A stretch of 64,000 nt of DNA from Polaribacter litorisediminis (GCF_019968605.1 NZ_CP082966.1:2655501-2719500), one strand, 5' to 3'; shown: positions 8,073 through 18,134, counted from the first letter of the stretch. Made by a program: numbers and translations. Notes: generated from the letters alone by a model not told the origin.

Positions 8073-8080
8073 CAAAAATA
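8073..8080 (-). promoter_or_regulatory. Putative -7 box of bioB
   Basis: TATTTTTG on the minus strand, 24 bases upstream of the bioB ATG, within the short gap behind the ATPase gene. The -33 element would fall in the ATPase 3' end and is not clear. It suggests bioB can be expressed independently of the ATPase operon. Confidence 0.45.
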
Positions 8081-8091
8081 CAGTATTTCGT

Positions 8092-11000
8092 TTATTTCTC
8101 TAATCCTTTTTTCAAAACTTCTTGAATTCCTTCTAAATGCTCACTAAACTGCATCATTTGTGCTAAAACTTGCGCCATTTCATTGGTATTACCAAAACCT
8201 TTTAGCTTGTTATTTTTCACAAACGTAGTTTTAATAGTTTCCCAACGTTGTTTCTCGTCCGTAGTCAACAAACCTCCTAACTCTTTATATTTTAAAAGAT
8301 TTGATTCTGCTGCACTCGTTAAAGTTTGCGATTCGTTTTCATAATGAGACAACAACAAGATTTCTAACTCTTTGTTATTCATAATTGGCACCACTTTCGC
8401 TACCAATTTATTCATATCTCGGTAAGATCCTTGTAATTTAAAATTAGGTTCTGTACGGTTTTGATTGTCCATAGCAGCAGATTTTATATACGCCGCATTT
8501 ACTTCCATCACCCGGTCTCTGATAATGATTACTTTCTCTAAAACAGACAAATAATCGTTTAATTCTTGTTTGGTATAATTTCCTTTTAACTCAATTCCTT
8601 CTCTATTTCCTGTCTCTACAATTTTTACCAATTGATAAATATCATCGAAATTTGTGTTCGAAACTTGACTTAAAATCGGATTAGAAGTCAACGAGTTTTC
8701 TATCAAACTCATCTTAAATAAGGATTCCGTATCGCCAATAATATCACCTAAATTATAAATATCGGCTCTATTGGCAAGCATATCCGGAATTTGAAACTTA
8801 TCGCCGCTTTCTGTATACGGATTTCCCGCCATAATCACACAGAATTTCTTATCTCTAAAATCATAGGTTTTTGGCTGCCCATTATAGACCCCTTCAATTT
8901 TTCGTGTTCCGTCTGCCAAAGAAATAAATTTCTGTAAAAACTCTGGATTACAATGCTGAATATCATCTAAATATAACATCACATTATTCCCCATTTCAAA
9001 AGCTAAATTTAGTTTTTTTAATTCTTCTCTAGCCGCAATATTTGAGGCCGATATGGGGTCTACAGAAGTAATATCGTGACCAATGGCAGGACCGTTTATT
9101 TTCATAAAGATAAAACCCAATCTGTTTGCCAAATATTCCATCAATGTAGTTTTACCATATCCTGGCGGAGAAATAAGCAACAACATTCCCATTCTATCGG
9201 TTCGTTTATTACTGCCCACACTCCCTAATTGTTTCGATAAATTATCGCCAAACAAAGGCAAGTATACTTCATCAATTAATTGATTTCTTACAAAAGAGGT
9301 TAAAACTCTTGGTAAAAATTCTTCTAATTTTAAGGCTTCTTTTAACTCTTCTGTAACTTGGTGTTTTTCTTTTTTATATTGATTGAATCCTGAAATCTCC
9401 ACCGTTGAAAAATGCAATAATTGGGCAGAAAAATGGTGATAATCAAAATTAAATTCTTGGTTTTTAATGGTAGGATGATTCCCCGATAAATCTTTGATAA
9501 TAACCTCTGCCTCGACATTTACACTATTTTGTAAAGAAGTATTTTCATATAAAAATAAGCAAACTACTTCATACAAATAATCCTCACTATTCGGATGCGT
9601 TGCTTTTACAAAAGAGGAAACCCATTCTGTTGCCAAATCAATTTTATAGGGTTCATTTTTTATCAACTGAATTTCAGTTCTCAAATTCTTAATATCATTC
9701 TGCTCTTTTAAAATCCTCTTAAATTCTTCAAACAAAGTCAATGCTTTCTGGCTTACAGAAAAAGAGGTTTCATCGCTTAATTCTTCGAATAAGTAGGTGG
9801 CAATTTCAACTTGGTCTGCCTCTTGATATGCTGTAATATTGATTAATTCCTTAGAAAAAATAGTGTTAATTGACTTCCCTAAAGCACGAATCAATTGAAA
9901 ATGACTTTCACTTTTGGGAAACACTTTTAAAACCGCTGCGGATGCCTTGATTTTATCACCATAAAATATTCTTTTTTCTTCGGATAAACAGTGCCAAAAT
10001 AACTGAGAAAACGCTCTAGTTTTAGGCGAAAACCTCAACAAGCCAAGTGATGTTTCTTTTTCGATAAATGTTTTTAAAATTTTAAAAGCATCCAAGTCAT
10101 GCACTCCCTTTGTATAGCCTTCAGTATAACTTTTTGAGGCAACACTTTTTACCAAAGTAAGCAAGGCTTCATCATTTAAATTGCATAAATATTGCATAGA
10201 ATTTTCTTGTGAAATTCGATATGCCAAATAAGCAGCGCGATACACTTCTTCATTTTCAGAAACAAAAGACTGATTCCAATATTTTTCTGATTTCAATAAA
10301 ACTTCATTATCAATTTCTTGATAAAAATCGGTTCCTGTTAAATGATAAGAAAGCGATTTGTTTTTATAAACAATCGTTAAATCTAAGACTTGCCTGTTAA
10401 CCCCAAATTTGTGTTTCCCTAGTTTAATAACATTTTCTCCGTCTTCATATAAATCTTGCTTATCTTTTAGTTTTCTTGTAGCATCTTCTTTGGCGGTTTT
10501 TAAACCCGTTTCAATCATTTCTGCTTTTCCGCCATCTTGTAAATCATATAACTGTTTAATGATGTCTCGCAGTTTATTAATCATTAAATCGGAAGCGAAA
10601 TACCCATTAATTTCATTTAAAAATTGAAAACTTTCTGCTTTTTTAACAATGCCGTTTAAAATTCTTTTTGCCGCAGTTTCTAAAGAAATCGCTTTTTTAT
10701 TTCTAGCTTCGGTAATGCTACTTTTTCGAGCCTGAAAAGCGTTGTATACCTCTTCTCTTTTTTCTAAAATATCTCCAATAAATTCGTCATAATCTGCAAA
10801 TCTTCCCTCTAAATCCTCTAACTGAATGGCTACTTTATTCAGTAATTCATCTGTTTTTTCTGGTGTAGTAGCGATATCTAAATAATTAACAATACTTTGA
10901 TCTATCAATTTTATTTTAGATGAAAAATCTGCACTTGCTTCCTCTGAGCTTAAGGCTTTTATTTTATTTTTTATGCCTGCTTTTAATTGATTTATCGTTG

Positions 11001-12969
11001 AAAAAATCAACGAAATAGCATCAATAATTTTTGTAGAATGTGAGGTATCTTCAATCTCTAAATTAGAAACAATATCTATTAGCAATTCTAAATCAGTTAC
11101 AATTTGATTGACTTCTTTTTCTAATGCTTTCCCTTTGATTACTTTACTGATATTTTCTAACGCTATTTCTTTTTCCGCAACTCTTTGATGATAAGGCAAT
11201 AATGCTTTTTCATCCAAAAGAAAAGCAACACATCGTTGTGAAATCGTATCCGTTTGTTTCGCAAGCTCCACTTCTAAATTCTCTAAATAAGCAACATCTA
11301 CATAGCGAACTTCTTTAAAACCAATAATTTCTCCTCGTAACGTTCTTAATTTAGATAATGCTTGCACAAAATCATCAATAACTTTAAAAGAGGTACTTTT
11401 TATTTTTGCAAAAAAAGCATTTGTTTTTTGAGATATTTCTTCAATAATCTTTGCAGCATTTTTGCGAAGCTGCACAACTTTATCAAACTCGTCAATCGCT
11501 GAATTTGCTGCTAGATTTATTTCTGTTAACGGAATTGATAATTGGAAGGTTTTTGGCTCTTTTATCCAATAATAACTATCAGAAATATCTAAAGATATTT
11601 TTGCAATATCTTCGTACAAGCCGTCGTAATTATCTTCTTTGTTTAATAAAGTTATTAAAACTTGGCATTCTGCCATCGCTTTAACAATGTCTTTATTCCC
11701 TATTTTATAAAGTAAGGAATCTTTATACTCTGATGGAATTTCGGTGCCTTGAGTAAAAGGTGTTTGCCAAATCTGAATTACATGATGTCTCGTTTGGTCT
11801 TCATTATCTTTAAAATAACACAATTCCCCATTCTTTAAGAAAGTAAATCCGCTGCAAATAATGGGCGTTTTCACTTCTTGCTCAATAACATTGTAAGCCA
11901 TTAACACATACAAACCTGTTTTTTCTTGATAAAAAACATAGAAAAAATCCTCTCCGTTTTGTGAGGATATTTTATCTTGAAACTTTAAATCCGTTAACTG
12001 ATTGTCAAAAATTTTAAACGCACCCGACTGCAAATAATATCCGTTAGAAAAGATAATTCCCTGATCATTGGGGAGTAACACAGCCGCATCTTGTATCGCG
12101 TTTATTTTCTTAACTTCCTGTATTTTATGATTGTAAACAAAATAACGTGTACGTTCTTGAAAGGGCTTAATTTCTAAAATAATGAGGTTCCCTAAATCAG
12201 CAAATCTATATTGACCATCATCTAAAGTTTGGTCTGCCTGGGTTACCGTTTCACTATAAATACCTTGTCCGTCTTCAGTATTATTTTCGATTTTTATGGT
12301 TAAATCTCCACCAACAGTTTCTACAAAAACTTTATCTAAAATACCAATATGAGGGTATTTTCCATAAAAATGCATATCTCTAGACACTTCTTGCCATTTG
12401 TATTCATGCTGATTAGGAAATACAAATTCGTGCTCACTTCTATTATCAACATACGTTAAAGTGCCATCGTTAATCAACCATTTAAACGTTTTAATATCGC
12501 TAGTACTTTCACTTAATTGAAAAACCATGTGTAAGTAATTGCCAATCATGGCAAACTTGCTGAAAATGGTATTTCTGTAATATTTATAAAGATTTGTGAA
12601 GTCTGTAATAAAGGCATCATTTTGTAAGAAATCTAATTTTTTGTTTACAAATTGAGTACCATCATAAGAATAAATACTAAAAACATCCTCTAATTTTACT
12701 TCAGTTCTTAATCCGAAATGGACATTATAACCAAAAATACTGACATCGCCAATGGTCACAATATCTCTGGCAATACAGTTATTTTCTGTATTGATTCTGT
12801 TATTCGCAATCAGTTTGGTTTCTACACTGCCAAATACTTTTGCGCGTTCTTGATTTAGTTGCCCAAGTCTATTTTGAAGTGCTTCTTTTTGTTTTTGAAG
12901 ACGGCCTTGAATAATTTCATACGTGCCATCTTCTAGAATATTTTTTTGATTTTTTTCTTCTTTTTGCAT
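8092..12969 (-). CDS. Very large AAA+ ATPase of the DNA-repair-ATPase (DUF3686-like) type
   Basis: 1625 residues. The first ~430 residues are beta-rich with repeated short strands (LYKYYRNTIFSKFAMIGNYLHMVFQL, GNLIILEIKPF), suggesting a propeller-like domain as in proteins annotated DNA repair ATPase (DUF3686). Residues about 500-850 are long charged helices likely to be coiled coil. The C-terminal AAA+ module has Walker A GYGKTT (about 1268-1273), Walker B MLYLDDIQH (about 1330-1337) and a sensor-1-like CVIMAGNPYT. No signal peptide or membrane segment. Last gene of a co-oriented set after a YqiJ-like membrane protein and a flotillin-like protein, separated by 161 bases holding two hairpins. 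No biochemical role is known to me; a membrane-scaffold-linked remodelling ATPase is an inference. Confidence 0.8.
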   Translation of the reverse strand: MQKEEKNQKNILEDGTYEIIQGRLQKQKEALQNRLGQLNQERAKVFGSVETKLIANNRINTENNCIARDIVTIGDVSIFGYNVHFGLRTEVKLEDVFSIYSYDGTQFVNKKLDFLQNDAFITDFTNLYKYYRNTIFSKFAMIGNYLHMVFQLSESTSDIKTFKWLINDGTLTYVDNRSEHEFVFPNQHEYKWQEVSRDMHFYGKYPHIGILDKVFVETVGGDLTIKIENNTEDGQGIYSETVTQADQTLDDGQYRFADLGNLIILEIKPFQERTRYFVYNHKIQEVKKINAIQDAAVLLPNDQGIIFSNGYYLQSGAFKIFDNQLTDLKFQDKISSQNGEDFFYVFYQEKTGLYVLMAYNVIEQEVKTPIICSGFTFLKNGELCYFKDNEDQTRHHVIQIWQTPFTQGTEIPSEYKDSLLYKIGNKDIVKAMAECQVLITLLNKEDNYDGLYEDIAKISLDISDSYYWIKEPKTFQLSIPLTEINLAANSAIDEFDKVVQLRKNAAKIIEEISQKTNAFFAKIKSTSFKVIDDFVQALSKLRTLRGEIIGFKEVRYVDVAYLENLEVELAKQTDTISQRCVAFLLDEKALLPYHQRVAEKEIALENISKVIKGKALEKEVNQIVTDLELLIDIVSNLEIEDTSHSTKIIDAISLIFSTINQLKAGIKNKIKALSSEEASADFSSKIKLIDQSIVNYLDIATTPEKTDELLNKVAIQLEDLEGRFADYDEFIGDILEKREEVYNAFQARKSSITEARNKKAISLETAAKRILNGIVKKAESFQFLNEINGYFASDLMINKLRDIIKQLYDLQDGGKAEMIETGLKTAKEDATRKLKDKQDLYEDGENVIKLGKHKFGVNRQVLDLTIVYKNKSLSYHLTGTDFYQEIDNEVLLKSEKYWNQSFVSENEEVYRAAYLAYRISQENSMQYLCNLNDEALLTLVKSVASKSYTEGYTKGVHDLDAFKILKTFIEKETSLGLLRFSPKTRAFSQLFWHCLSEEKRIFYGDKIKASAAVLKVFPKSESHFQLIRALGKSINTIFSKELINITAYQEADQVEIATYLFEELSDETSFSVSQKALTLFEEFKRILKEQNDIKNLRTEIQLIKNEPYKIDLATEWVSSFVKATHPNSEDYLYEVVCLFLYENTSLQNSVNVEAEVIIKDLSGNHPTIKNQEFNFDYHHFSAQLLHFSTVEISGFNQYKKEKHQVTEELKEALKLEEFLPRVLTSFVRNQLIDEVYLPLFGDNLSKQLGSVGSNKRTDRMGMLLLISPPGYGKTTLMEYLANRLGFIFMKINGPAIGHDITSVDPISASNIAAREELKKLNLAFEMGNNVMLYLDDIQHCNPEFLQKFISLADGTRKIEGVYNGQPKTYDFRDKKFCVIMAGNPYTESGDKFQIPDMLANRADIYNLGDIIGDTESLFKMSLIENSLTSNPILSQVSNTNFDDIYQLVKIVETGNREGIELKGNYTKQELNDYLSVLEKVIIIRDRVMEVNAAYIKSAAMDNQNRTEPNFKLQGSYRDMNKLVAKVVPIMNNKELEILLLSHYENESQTLTSAAESNLLKYKELGGLLTTDEKQRWETIKTTFVKNNKLKGFGNTNEMAQVLAQMMQFSEHLEGIQEVLKKGLEK

Positions 12970-13019
12970 TCGGATTTTAGATAGATTTTATTGCAGAAAT
13001 TAATTACCTGTAGTTCTAT

Positions 13020-13111
13020 CCTGCAAGGTTTCAAAAACCTTGTAGGTATTTATAATTCTAAATAATCTTTAATTTTACACCCTACAAGGTCAAAAAAAAA
13101 GACCTTGCAGG
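13020..13111. repeat. Pair of mutually inverted hairpins (REP-like)
   Basis: Hairpin 1: CCTGCAAGGTTT (13020-13031), loop CAA, AAACCTTGTAGG (13035-13046). Hairpin 2: CCTACAAGGTC (13081-13091), nine-A loop, GACCTTGCAGG (13101-13111). The two share the core CCT(G/A)CAAGGT and are in opposite orientation, like REP/BIME elements. They lie between the flotillin-like gene stop (13131) and the ATPase start (12969), where they could modulate read-through or mRNA stability. Confidence 0.7.
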
Positions 13112-13130
13112 ATACATGGTGGGATTTAAA

Positions 13131-15200
13131 TTACCCCAATTTTTTATCAGACAATCCTAAGCCCTTTGCAAGATTCATTAAATTAGAAAACAAGTTACCT
13201 TCTTCTTTGTCAATTGCTTTTGATTTTAAATCCATTAATATACTCGCTACAGAAAGGTTCTTTAAATCTTCGGATGAAACATTGTATTTTGTTGCAAAAT
13301 CTCTAACTTTTTCTAATAAATTTCCTTTTACATCATTACTACCCAAAATTGCGTCTTTAACATCTTGAATGTTTTCAGAATGTTTTGTCAATCTATCAAA
13401 ACCTTTAGCTTTGGTAATTTGTCCAATAATTTGATCAAAGAACATCGTTTCTCCGCCAACAATATCAATTTTCGCAGCTTTTAAAGCTTCTCCAATTACA
13501 CTTGCTTGTGCATCCGCAATTTCTTTCTGAATATTAATTTCTGCTAAATCAACTTGTAATTCTTTATCTAAACGCAATTTAAACTCCTCATGTTCTTTAC
13601 CGACACCATCTAATTTTTTCATGGCATTTGCTTTCTCTGCTATTCCTGCTGCATCTGAGAATGCTTTTTCTTTAATTACGGCTGCTTCTGCCATACCTTG
13701 TTTCTGAATTGCCGTTGCTTTTGCTTCAATTCCCGCTGCTTCTGCTTTTGCTTTTTTCTCAATAATTAATGCCTCTACCAAACCTTCTCGCTCATGAGCA
13801 TCTGCTTTTGCATGCATTACCTGTGCTTCAGACATTCCGATAGTAGCTTCTTCTTTTGCGGTTGCTTCTGCTAAAATTTTTCTTGCTTCCGCCTCTTTTT
13901 CGCTTGCTTGCTTCTTCGCCAAAGCTTCAATATTGATTTCTTCTGCTTGCTGAATTGCTGCTTGTTTTTGTGCTTCTGCAGCCTTAGTAGTTCTTATTAA
14001 ATCTTCTTCTGCATTTGCCTCTGCAATGGTAATTTTTACTTGTTTATCTCTGTCTGCAGTTTTAAAAGCCTGAATGTCTTTCATATTTTCTTGCTCTTGT
14101 ACCACTCCTTTTTCTAATACTACACGATCGCGAATTACATCTTGAATATTCTTTTTTTCAACCTCTAAAACTCTTTCTTTTTCAATTTGGGCCAACGTTA
14201 CAATTCGTTCTCTTTCTGTAGCTTCTAACATTCTGTCTTTTTCAACTCTTTCCGTTTCTACGACATCTGTTCTCAATTTATTCTTGGCGGCAACAATTAC
14301 TTGCCTTTGCATATTTTCTTCGGCAACTTGTAATTTTTCTTCGGTAGAAATTCTGGCAGTTTCAGATTTTAATCGTTCTTCTTCAGAAACTTTTAAAATA
14401 CTTGCTTCTTCTCTCGATTTAATATTGGCAATTTCTCTTTTTTGTTGTTCTTCTTTTTCAGCCAACTGCTTGTCTAATTCTAAAATTGCTTCACGTGCCT
14501 CAACATCTTGTTTTCTGATGGTTTTTTGTTCATCACGCATAATTAAATTCGACTTTACATTTTGTGCTGCCGTTAATTCTGTGATTTTCTTAATTCCTTC
14601 TGAATCTAAAATATTATCTGTTTTTAAGAACGAAACTGGGGTTTGCTCTAGATAATCAATAGCACAATCTTCTAATGTATACCCATTTAAATCTGTACCG
14701 ATAATATCTACAATTTCATCTCTAAATTCTCTTCGAGCTTCATACAATTCGATAAATTGAAATTTCTTTCCTACAGTTTTTAGCGCTTCAGAAAATTTTG
14801 CTTCAAATAAATCTTCTAAGGTTTCAATATCTGATGCCCTTGCACAGCCAATGGTTTGTGCCACTTTTTTAATATAATCGATTTCGTTATTTACACGCAC
14901 AAAAAAGGCAACTTTAATGTCGGCACGCATGTTGTCTTTACAAATAAGACCCTCATTACCAAGTCTTTCAATTTGAATTTTCTTTACAGAAATATCCATA
15001 ATTTCTACTCTATGAAAAACAGGAACTACATACAAACCTCTATCTGTGGCCACTTTTGTACCTTTAAACCCTGTCCGCACCAAAGCTTGTCCTTGCGGAA
15101 TTTTTTTGTAGAACATTGCAATAATTGCAAAATAAACAATAACAAGGAATAAGATTAATCCTAAACCGATTCCAATAATTGGTAATAAGCCTTCTAGCAT
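13131..15200 (-). CDS. Flotillin/YqiK-like SPFH domain protein
   Basis: 689 residues. One N-terminal membrane segment (about 5-31), then an SPFH/band-7 domain (KKIPQGQALVRTGFKG, TDRGLYVVPVFHRVEIMDIS, FVRVNNEIDYIKKVAQTIG), then a long Ala/Glu/Lys heptad region (about 210-560; KKAKAEAAGIEAKATAIQKQG) and a C-terminal globular part (FDQIIGQITKAKGFDRL). This is the flotillin layout of proteins that oligomerise at membrane microdomains; E. coli YqiK is the nearest named relative by architecture. The upstream neighbour, 15 bases away, is YqiJ-like, as in E. coli yqiJ-yqiK. The downstream ATPase is an addition not found in that E. coli pair. Family assignment is firm; function is inferred. Confidence 0.88.
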   Translation of the reverse strand: MLEGLLPIIGIGLGLILFLVIVYFAIIAMFYKKIPQGQALVRTGFKGTKVATDRGLYVVPVFHRVEIMDISVKKIQIERLGNEGLICKDNMRADIKVAFFVRVNNEIDYIKKVAQTIGCARASDIETLEDLFEAKFSEALKTVGKKFQFIELYEARREFRDEIVDIIGTDLNGYTLEDCAIDYLEQTPVSFLKTDNILDSEGIKKITELTAAQNVKSNLIMRDEQKTIRKQDVEAREAILELDKQLAEKEEQQKREIANIKSREEASILKVSEEERLKSETARISTEEKLQVAEENMQRQVIVAAKNKLRTDVVETERVEKDRMLEATERERIVTLAQIEKERVLEVEKKNIQDVIRDRVVLEKGVVQEQENMKDIQAFKTADRDKQVKITIAEANAEEDLIRTTKAAEAQKQAAIQQAEEINIEALAKKQASEKEAEARKILAEATAKEEATIGMSEAQVMHAKADAHEREGLVEALIIEKKAKAEAAGIEAKATAIQKQGMAEAAVIKEKAFSDAAGIAEKANAMKKLDGVGKEHEEFKLRLDKELQVDLAEINIQKEIADAQASVIGEALKAAKIDIVGGETMFFDQIIGQITKAKGFDRLTKHSENIQDVKDAILGSNDVKGNLLEKVRDFATKYNVSSEDLKNLSVASILMDLKSKAIDKEEGNLFSNLMNLAKGLGLSDKKLG

Positions 15201-15215
15201 AATTTTTAGTTGTTT

Positions 15216-15935
15216 TTAGTTAGTTATATAAGATTGTGCGTAATAATAATTTTTATCTGTACTTTGTTTGATGATTAAAATAGGCTCTCTAAAATTAATT
15301 TGTTCGCCATTTAAAGATTTTACATAAATTGATAGCGGTGTATTTTCGACTACAACTTCTGCAGAACCCATTTTATTTTCTTTGATAGTTGATAAACAAA
15401 CCCCTCTTCTTCCGATTACATCAATAGGGAGATCTCCATCTTTATTTAAATTTCTAAAGAAACCTTTGAAGGGTGTTGTAAAAATTTTAGTTAGTATCAA
15501 TGCTGGAAAAAAACCGAATAGCATAATTATAAATCCAAAAGTATTTTCATAACTTAAAGTCGCGGTGGTAATCATGGTTGTTAAAATCCACCAAATAAAA
15601 ATCCAACAGGTAAATGTGAACATAAAAGGCAATCCAACAAAGTTGAAATATACCAAAACCACCTGCCACCATTTTAACGGTTTTCTTCTATTCCTTACAA
15701 TATCTTCTTTATTGACTTCCGTGCTAGAAATATCCTGAAAATCTACATTTCCACCTTCAATATTGGTATCAAAATCTGCATCGATATCTACATCAATATC
15801 CACGTCCACATCAAAATCGAGGTCAAAATCTACTCCAGAAACCATAGTTACCAACCAATACAAAACGAGGATCAGCATCAAAATGGTTAGTGTGATGTTC
15901 ACCGGAGAAAGTACTATGTCTATTAAGTTGTTCAA
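15216..15935 (-). CDS. YqiJ-like membrane protein (DUF1449/OB-fold type) with poly-Asp segment
   Basis: 239 residues. A membrane helix at about 12-32 is followed by a striking alternating acidic stretch, VDFDLDFDVDVDIDVDID (residues 35-52 and on to 56). Further membrane helices lie near 93-125 and 132-152, then a small beta domain (IDVIGRRGVCLSTIKENKMGSAEVVVENTPLSIYV) of the OB-fold kind found in YqiJ and NfeD partners of flotillins. The only in-frame start I find is TTG at 15933-15935; a stop lies five codons upstream. First gene of the flotillin-ATPase operon. Likely the membrane partner of the flotillin-like protein. Confidence 0.75.
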   Translation of the reverse strand: MNNLIDIVLSPVNITLTILMLILVLYWLVTMVSGVDFDLDFDVDVDIDVDIDADFDTNIEGGNVDFQDISSTEVNKEDIVRNRRKPLKWWQVVLVYFNFVGLPFMFTFTCWIFIWWILTTMITTATLSYENTFGFIIMLFGFFPALILTKIFTTPFKGFFRNLNKDGDLPIDVIGRRGVCLSTIKENKMGSAEVVVENTPLSIYVKSLNGEQINFREPILIIKQSTDKNYYYAQSYITN

Positions 15936-16925
15936 TATTATAAATTTTTATGGTTAGAAAAACATGACTATTCTTTTAATTTTGCCAAACCATTTTTCGG
16001 CGATTTCTACTTTAATGGTATTGGATTATTAATTTTATCATGACTATATTTATTGGCATTGATTACTTTCTCTACAAATAACTCAAGTGTAGCTTTTTAT
16101 TGATTTGCTTACTATTTATTTTTGATTGTAAAACAGACAATTTTCAAAATGACCTTAAATTTATTGATTCTTAGAATCGAATTTTAACACTATTGCTTGC
16201 CCTGTGAATCGTTTAAATGAACTTTAGAAAATTCGAAAAAACAATATTAAATTCAAATTGCAACAAGTAATTTTTGATTTTCATGTGATAATTTTCCATT
16301 GTCAGCTTTTTTTGTTTCTTCATGTCAATTGTCATCATCACAAGCACTCAATATTACAAAAAGTTAAACAAAATTGCTACAAGTTTTGCCACAAAAGTAA
16401 AAACACACTGCACTAATAAAATCATATTTTTAAAGTTTAAGTTGGTTGATAAAATGCTAATTATATTAGTTTTTTATACTGTAAAATGTTCAAATAAAGT
16501 TACGAACATTCTCTTAAGTATCAAAATAGCTAATAATACTGGTGTAAATATACAATTAATTTTAAATATTGCAAATATAATTAGCACTATCGCATTGTTT
16601 TTGTTAAAAACTAAACAAAACAAGAATCATCAAGAACTCAAACCCAAAAGCATTTGAGGATATATTTGAGTCAAAAAAAGCCTTACCACAAACTCATTAA
16701 GACATAGCACACAAATATAACATAGAAATCACTCTTAAAAGTGCTCATTATTTTAGCAAAAAAATAAATGCCGTTTCATTGATGTAAGCCAAATGAATTA
16801 TTGAATTTTAGAGAAAACCGAATTAATGACACAAAGGAGCATAAAGAACATTTTACAAAATCGCGTGATTGTAAGATTCTAAAAATGACCGCGAAACTAG
16901 ACTGCATAATTTCATAAAGATTGTA
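15936..16925. other. Long intergenic region, no convincing gene
   Basis: About 990 AT-rich bases between the YqiJ-like gene and the ketosynthase gene. An open frame of 111 codons on the plus strand (16322-16657) has biased low-complexity composition (many Ile, Lys, Asn, Thr), no recognisable domain and no promoter box, and is not called. The region presumably holds the promoter of the flotillin operon at its left end, but no TAnnTTTG match stands out there. Confidence 0.5.
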
Positions 16926-18116
16926 TCAATTTGCTGTTAATAAAATTGAAACTGCATTTCCACCAAATCCGACTGCATTTATGATCACGTTTTTAATTTT
17001 CTTTGGATGCGTTTGTTTGACTGCAAACGGAACTTCAATTACTTGTTGATGTTGCAACATGAACAAACCCAATTCTAAACTTAACATTCCAGAGGCACCA
17101 AATGTGTGTCCTAACTTCCATTTAGTTGTAGTTAAAAAAGGTTTTTTGTTATCAAAAACTTTTTTTATCGCATTCACTTCAGATTGATCTCCTTTGATAG
17201 TTCCTGGAGCATGCATGACAATGACATCAATTTCTTCTTTAGAAATTTGCCCTAAAGCCATTTTCATAGATTTCTGAAAACATTTTGCATCGGCAGATAT
17301 AGACGTATTATGAACCAAAACTTCGGTTGCAAAACCGACTCCAGCAATCATTGCTAAAGCATTTTTTACAATTCCTTTTTCCAAACAAATTGCAGCTGCA
17401 CCTTCGCCTAAAACCATGGTGTTTTGTTTCTTTTTTAGATCGAAAGACTTACATGGAAATTGGTTTTTAGTATTAACAGATACTAAATCAAGTTCAGCAT
17501 TATGCTTTGCATAGACTTTTAATGCTTGCATTTGTGCAATGGTAAAATTGGTTAAAGAAGCTTCACTTCCGCCCACTAAAAACTTTTCTGACATTCCAGA
17601 ATTTATCCAAGCAACTCCGTTTAATAGTGAATGTAAAGCTGTAGAGCAAGTAACTGAATGCGATATCTCTGGACCCGAAGTTTGTAAATCGTGCGCAACC
17701 CAAGAAGAAATATTACCTAGTGTTGTGGTTGGAGAACTTAAGGTGGAAGACTTTTGGGTTTCTAAAAACTCTTGATGATATTTTTCAAATAAAGAGGTAG
17801 CCCCTCTTGAGGAGCCAAAATTAATTCCGAAATTATTTTCGGACTTCCAATTAGAATTTTTAACCGCTTCTCTAGCAACAAAGATTGCGAATAAAACAGC
17901 ATCATCTAAATTTCTATATTTTGAATCTGATTTTCTTAAAAGTGTAATTTTTTGCTGATTTTCCTCAGATAATTGCCCTACAAAAACAGTTTTATAATGC
18001 ACTTTTTTTTCTACTAAAAAGTGTTTATTTACTAAATAATTTTGCCAGATTTCTTTTTGAGTACTGCCCAATGCAGAAATGGAGGCTATGGATGTTATGG
18101 AGATTGGCTGGATCAT
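16926..18116 (-). CDS. FabF-like beta-ketoacyl synthase of the biotin locus
   Basis: 396 residues from the ATG at 18114-18116 (MIQPISITSIASISALG). A longer in-frame start at 18143 would run through a palindromic repeat and is less likely. Thiolase-fold condensing enzyme with the ketosynthase triad at C157 (VTCSTALHS), H302 (VMHAPGTIKG) and H337 (KLGHTFGASG), matching FabF spacing (163/303/340). The second His block reads HAPGT rather than HGTGT, a divergent version. The gene lies directly behind bioA on the same strand, so it probably acts in biotin synthesis, perhaps building or loading the pimeloyl precursor (inference). No bioC, bioH or bioW is seen in the window. Confidence 0.85.
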   Translation of the reverse strand: MIQPISITSIASISALGSTQKEIWQNYLVNKHFLVEKKVHYKTVFVGQLSEENQQKITLLRKSDSKYRNLDDAVLFAIFVAREAVKNSNWKSENNFGINFGSSRGATSLFEKYHQEFLETQKSSTLSSPTTTLGNISSWVAHDLQTSGPEISHSVTCSTALHSLLNGVAWINSGMSEKFLVGGSEASLTNFTIAQMQALKVYAKHNAELDLVSVNTKNQFPCKSFDLKKKQNTMVLGEGAAAICLEKGIVKNALAMIAGVGFATEVLVHNTSISADAKCFQKSMKMALGQISKEEIDVIVMHAPGTIKGDQSEVNAIKKVFDNKKPFLTTTKWKLGHTFGASGMLSLELGLFMLQHQQVIEVPFAVKQTHPKKIKNVIINAVGFGGNAVSILLTAN

Positions 18117-18134
18117 TAATTGTATACATATCGA

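Noticed and set aside
16322..16657. 111-codon open frame on the plus strand
   Set aside because: Low-complexity composition rich in Ile, Lys, Asn and Thr, no domain, no promoter box, in a long AT-rich gap where such frames occur by chance.
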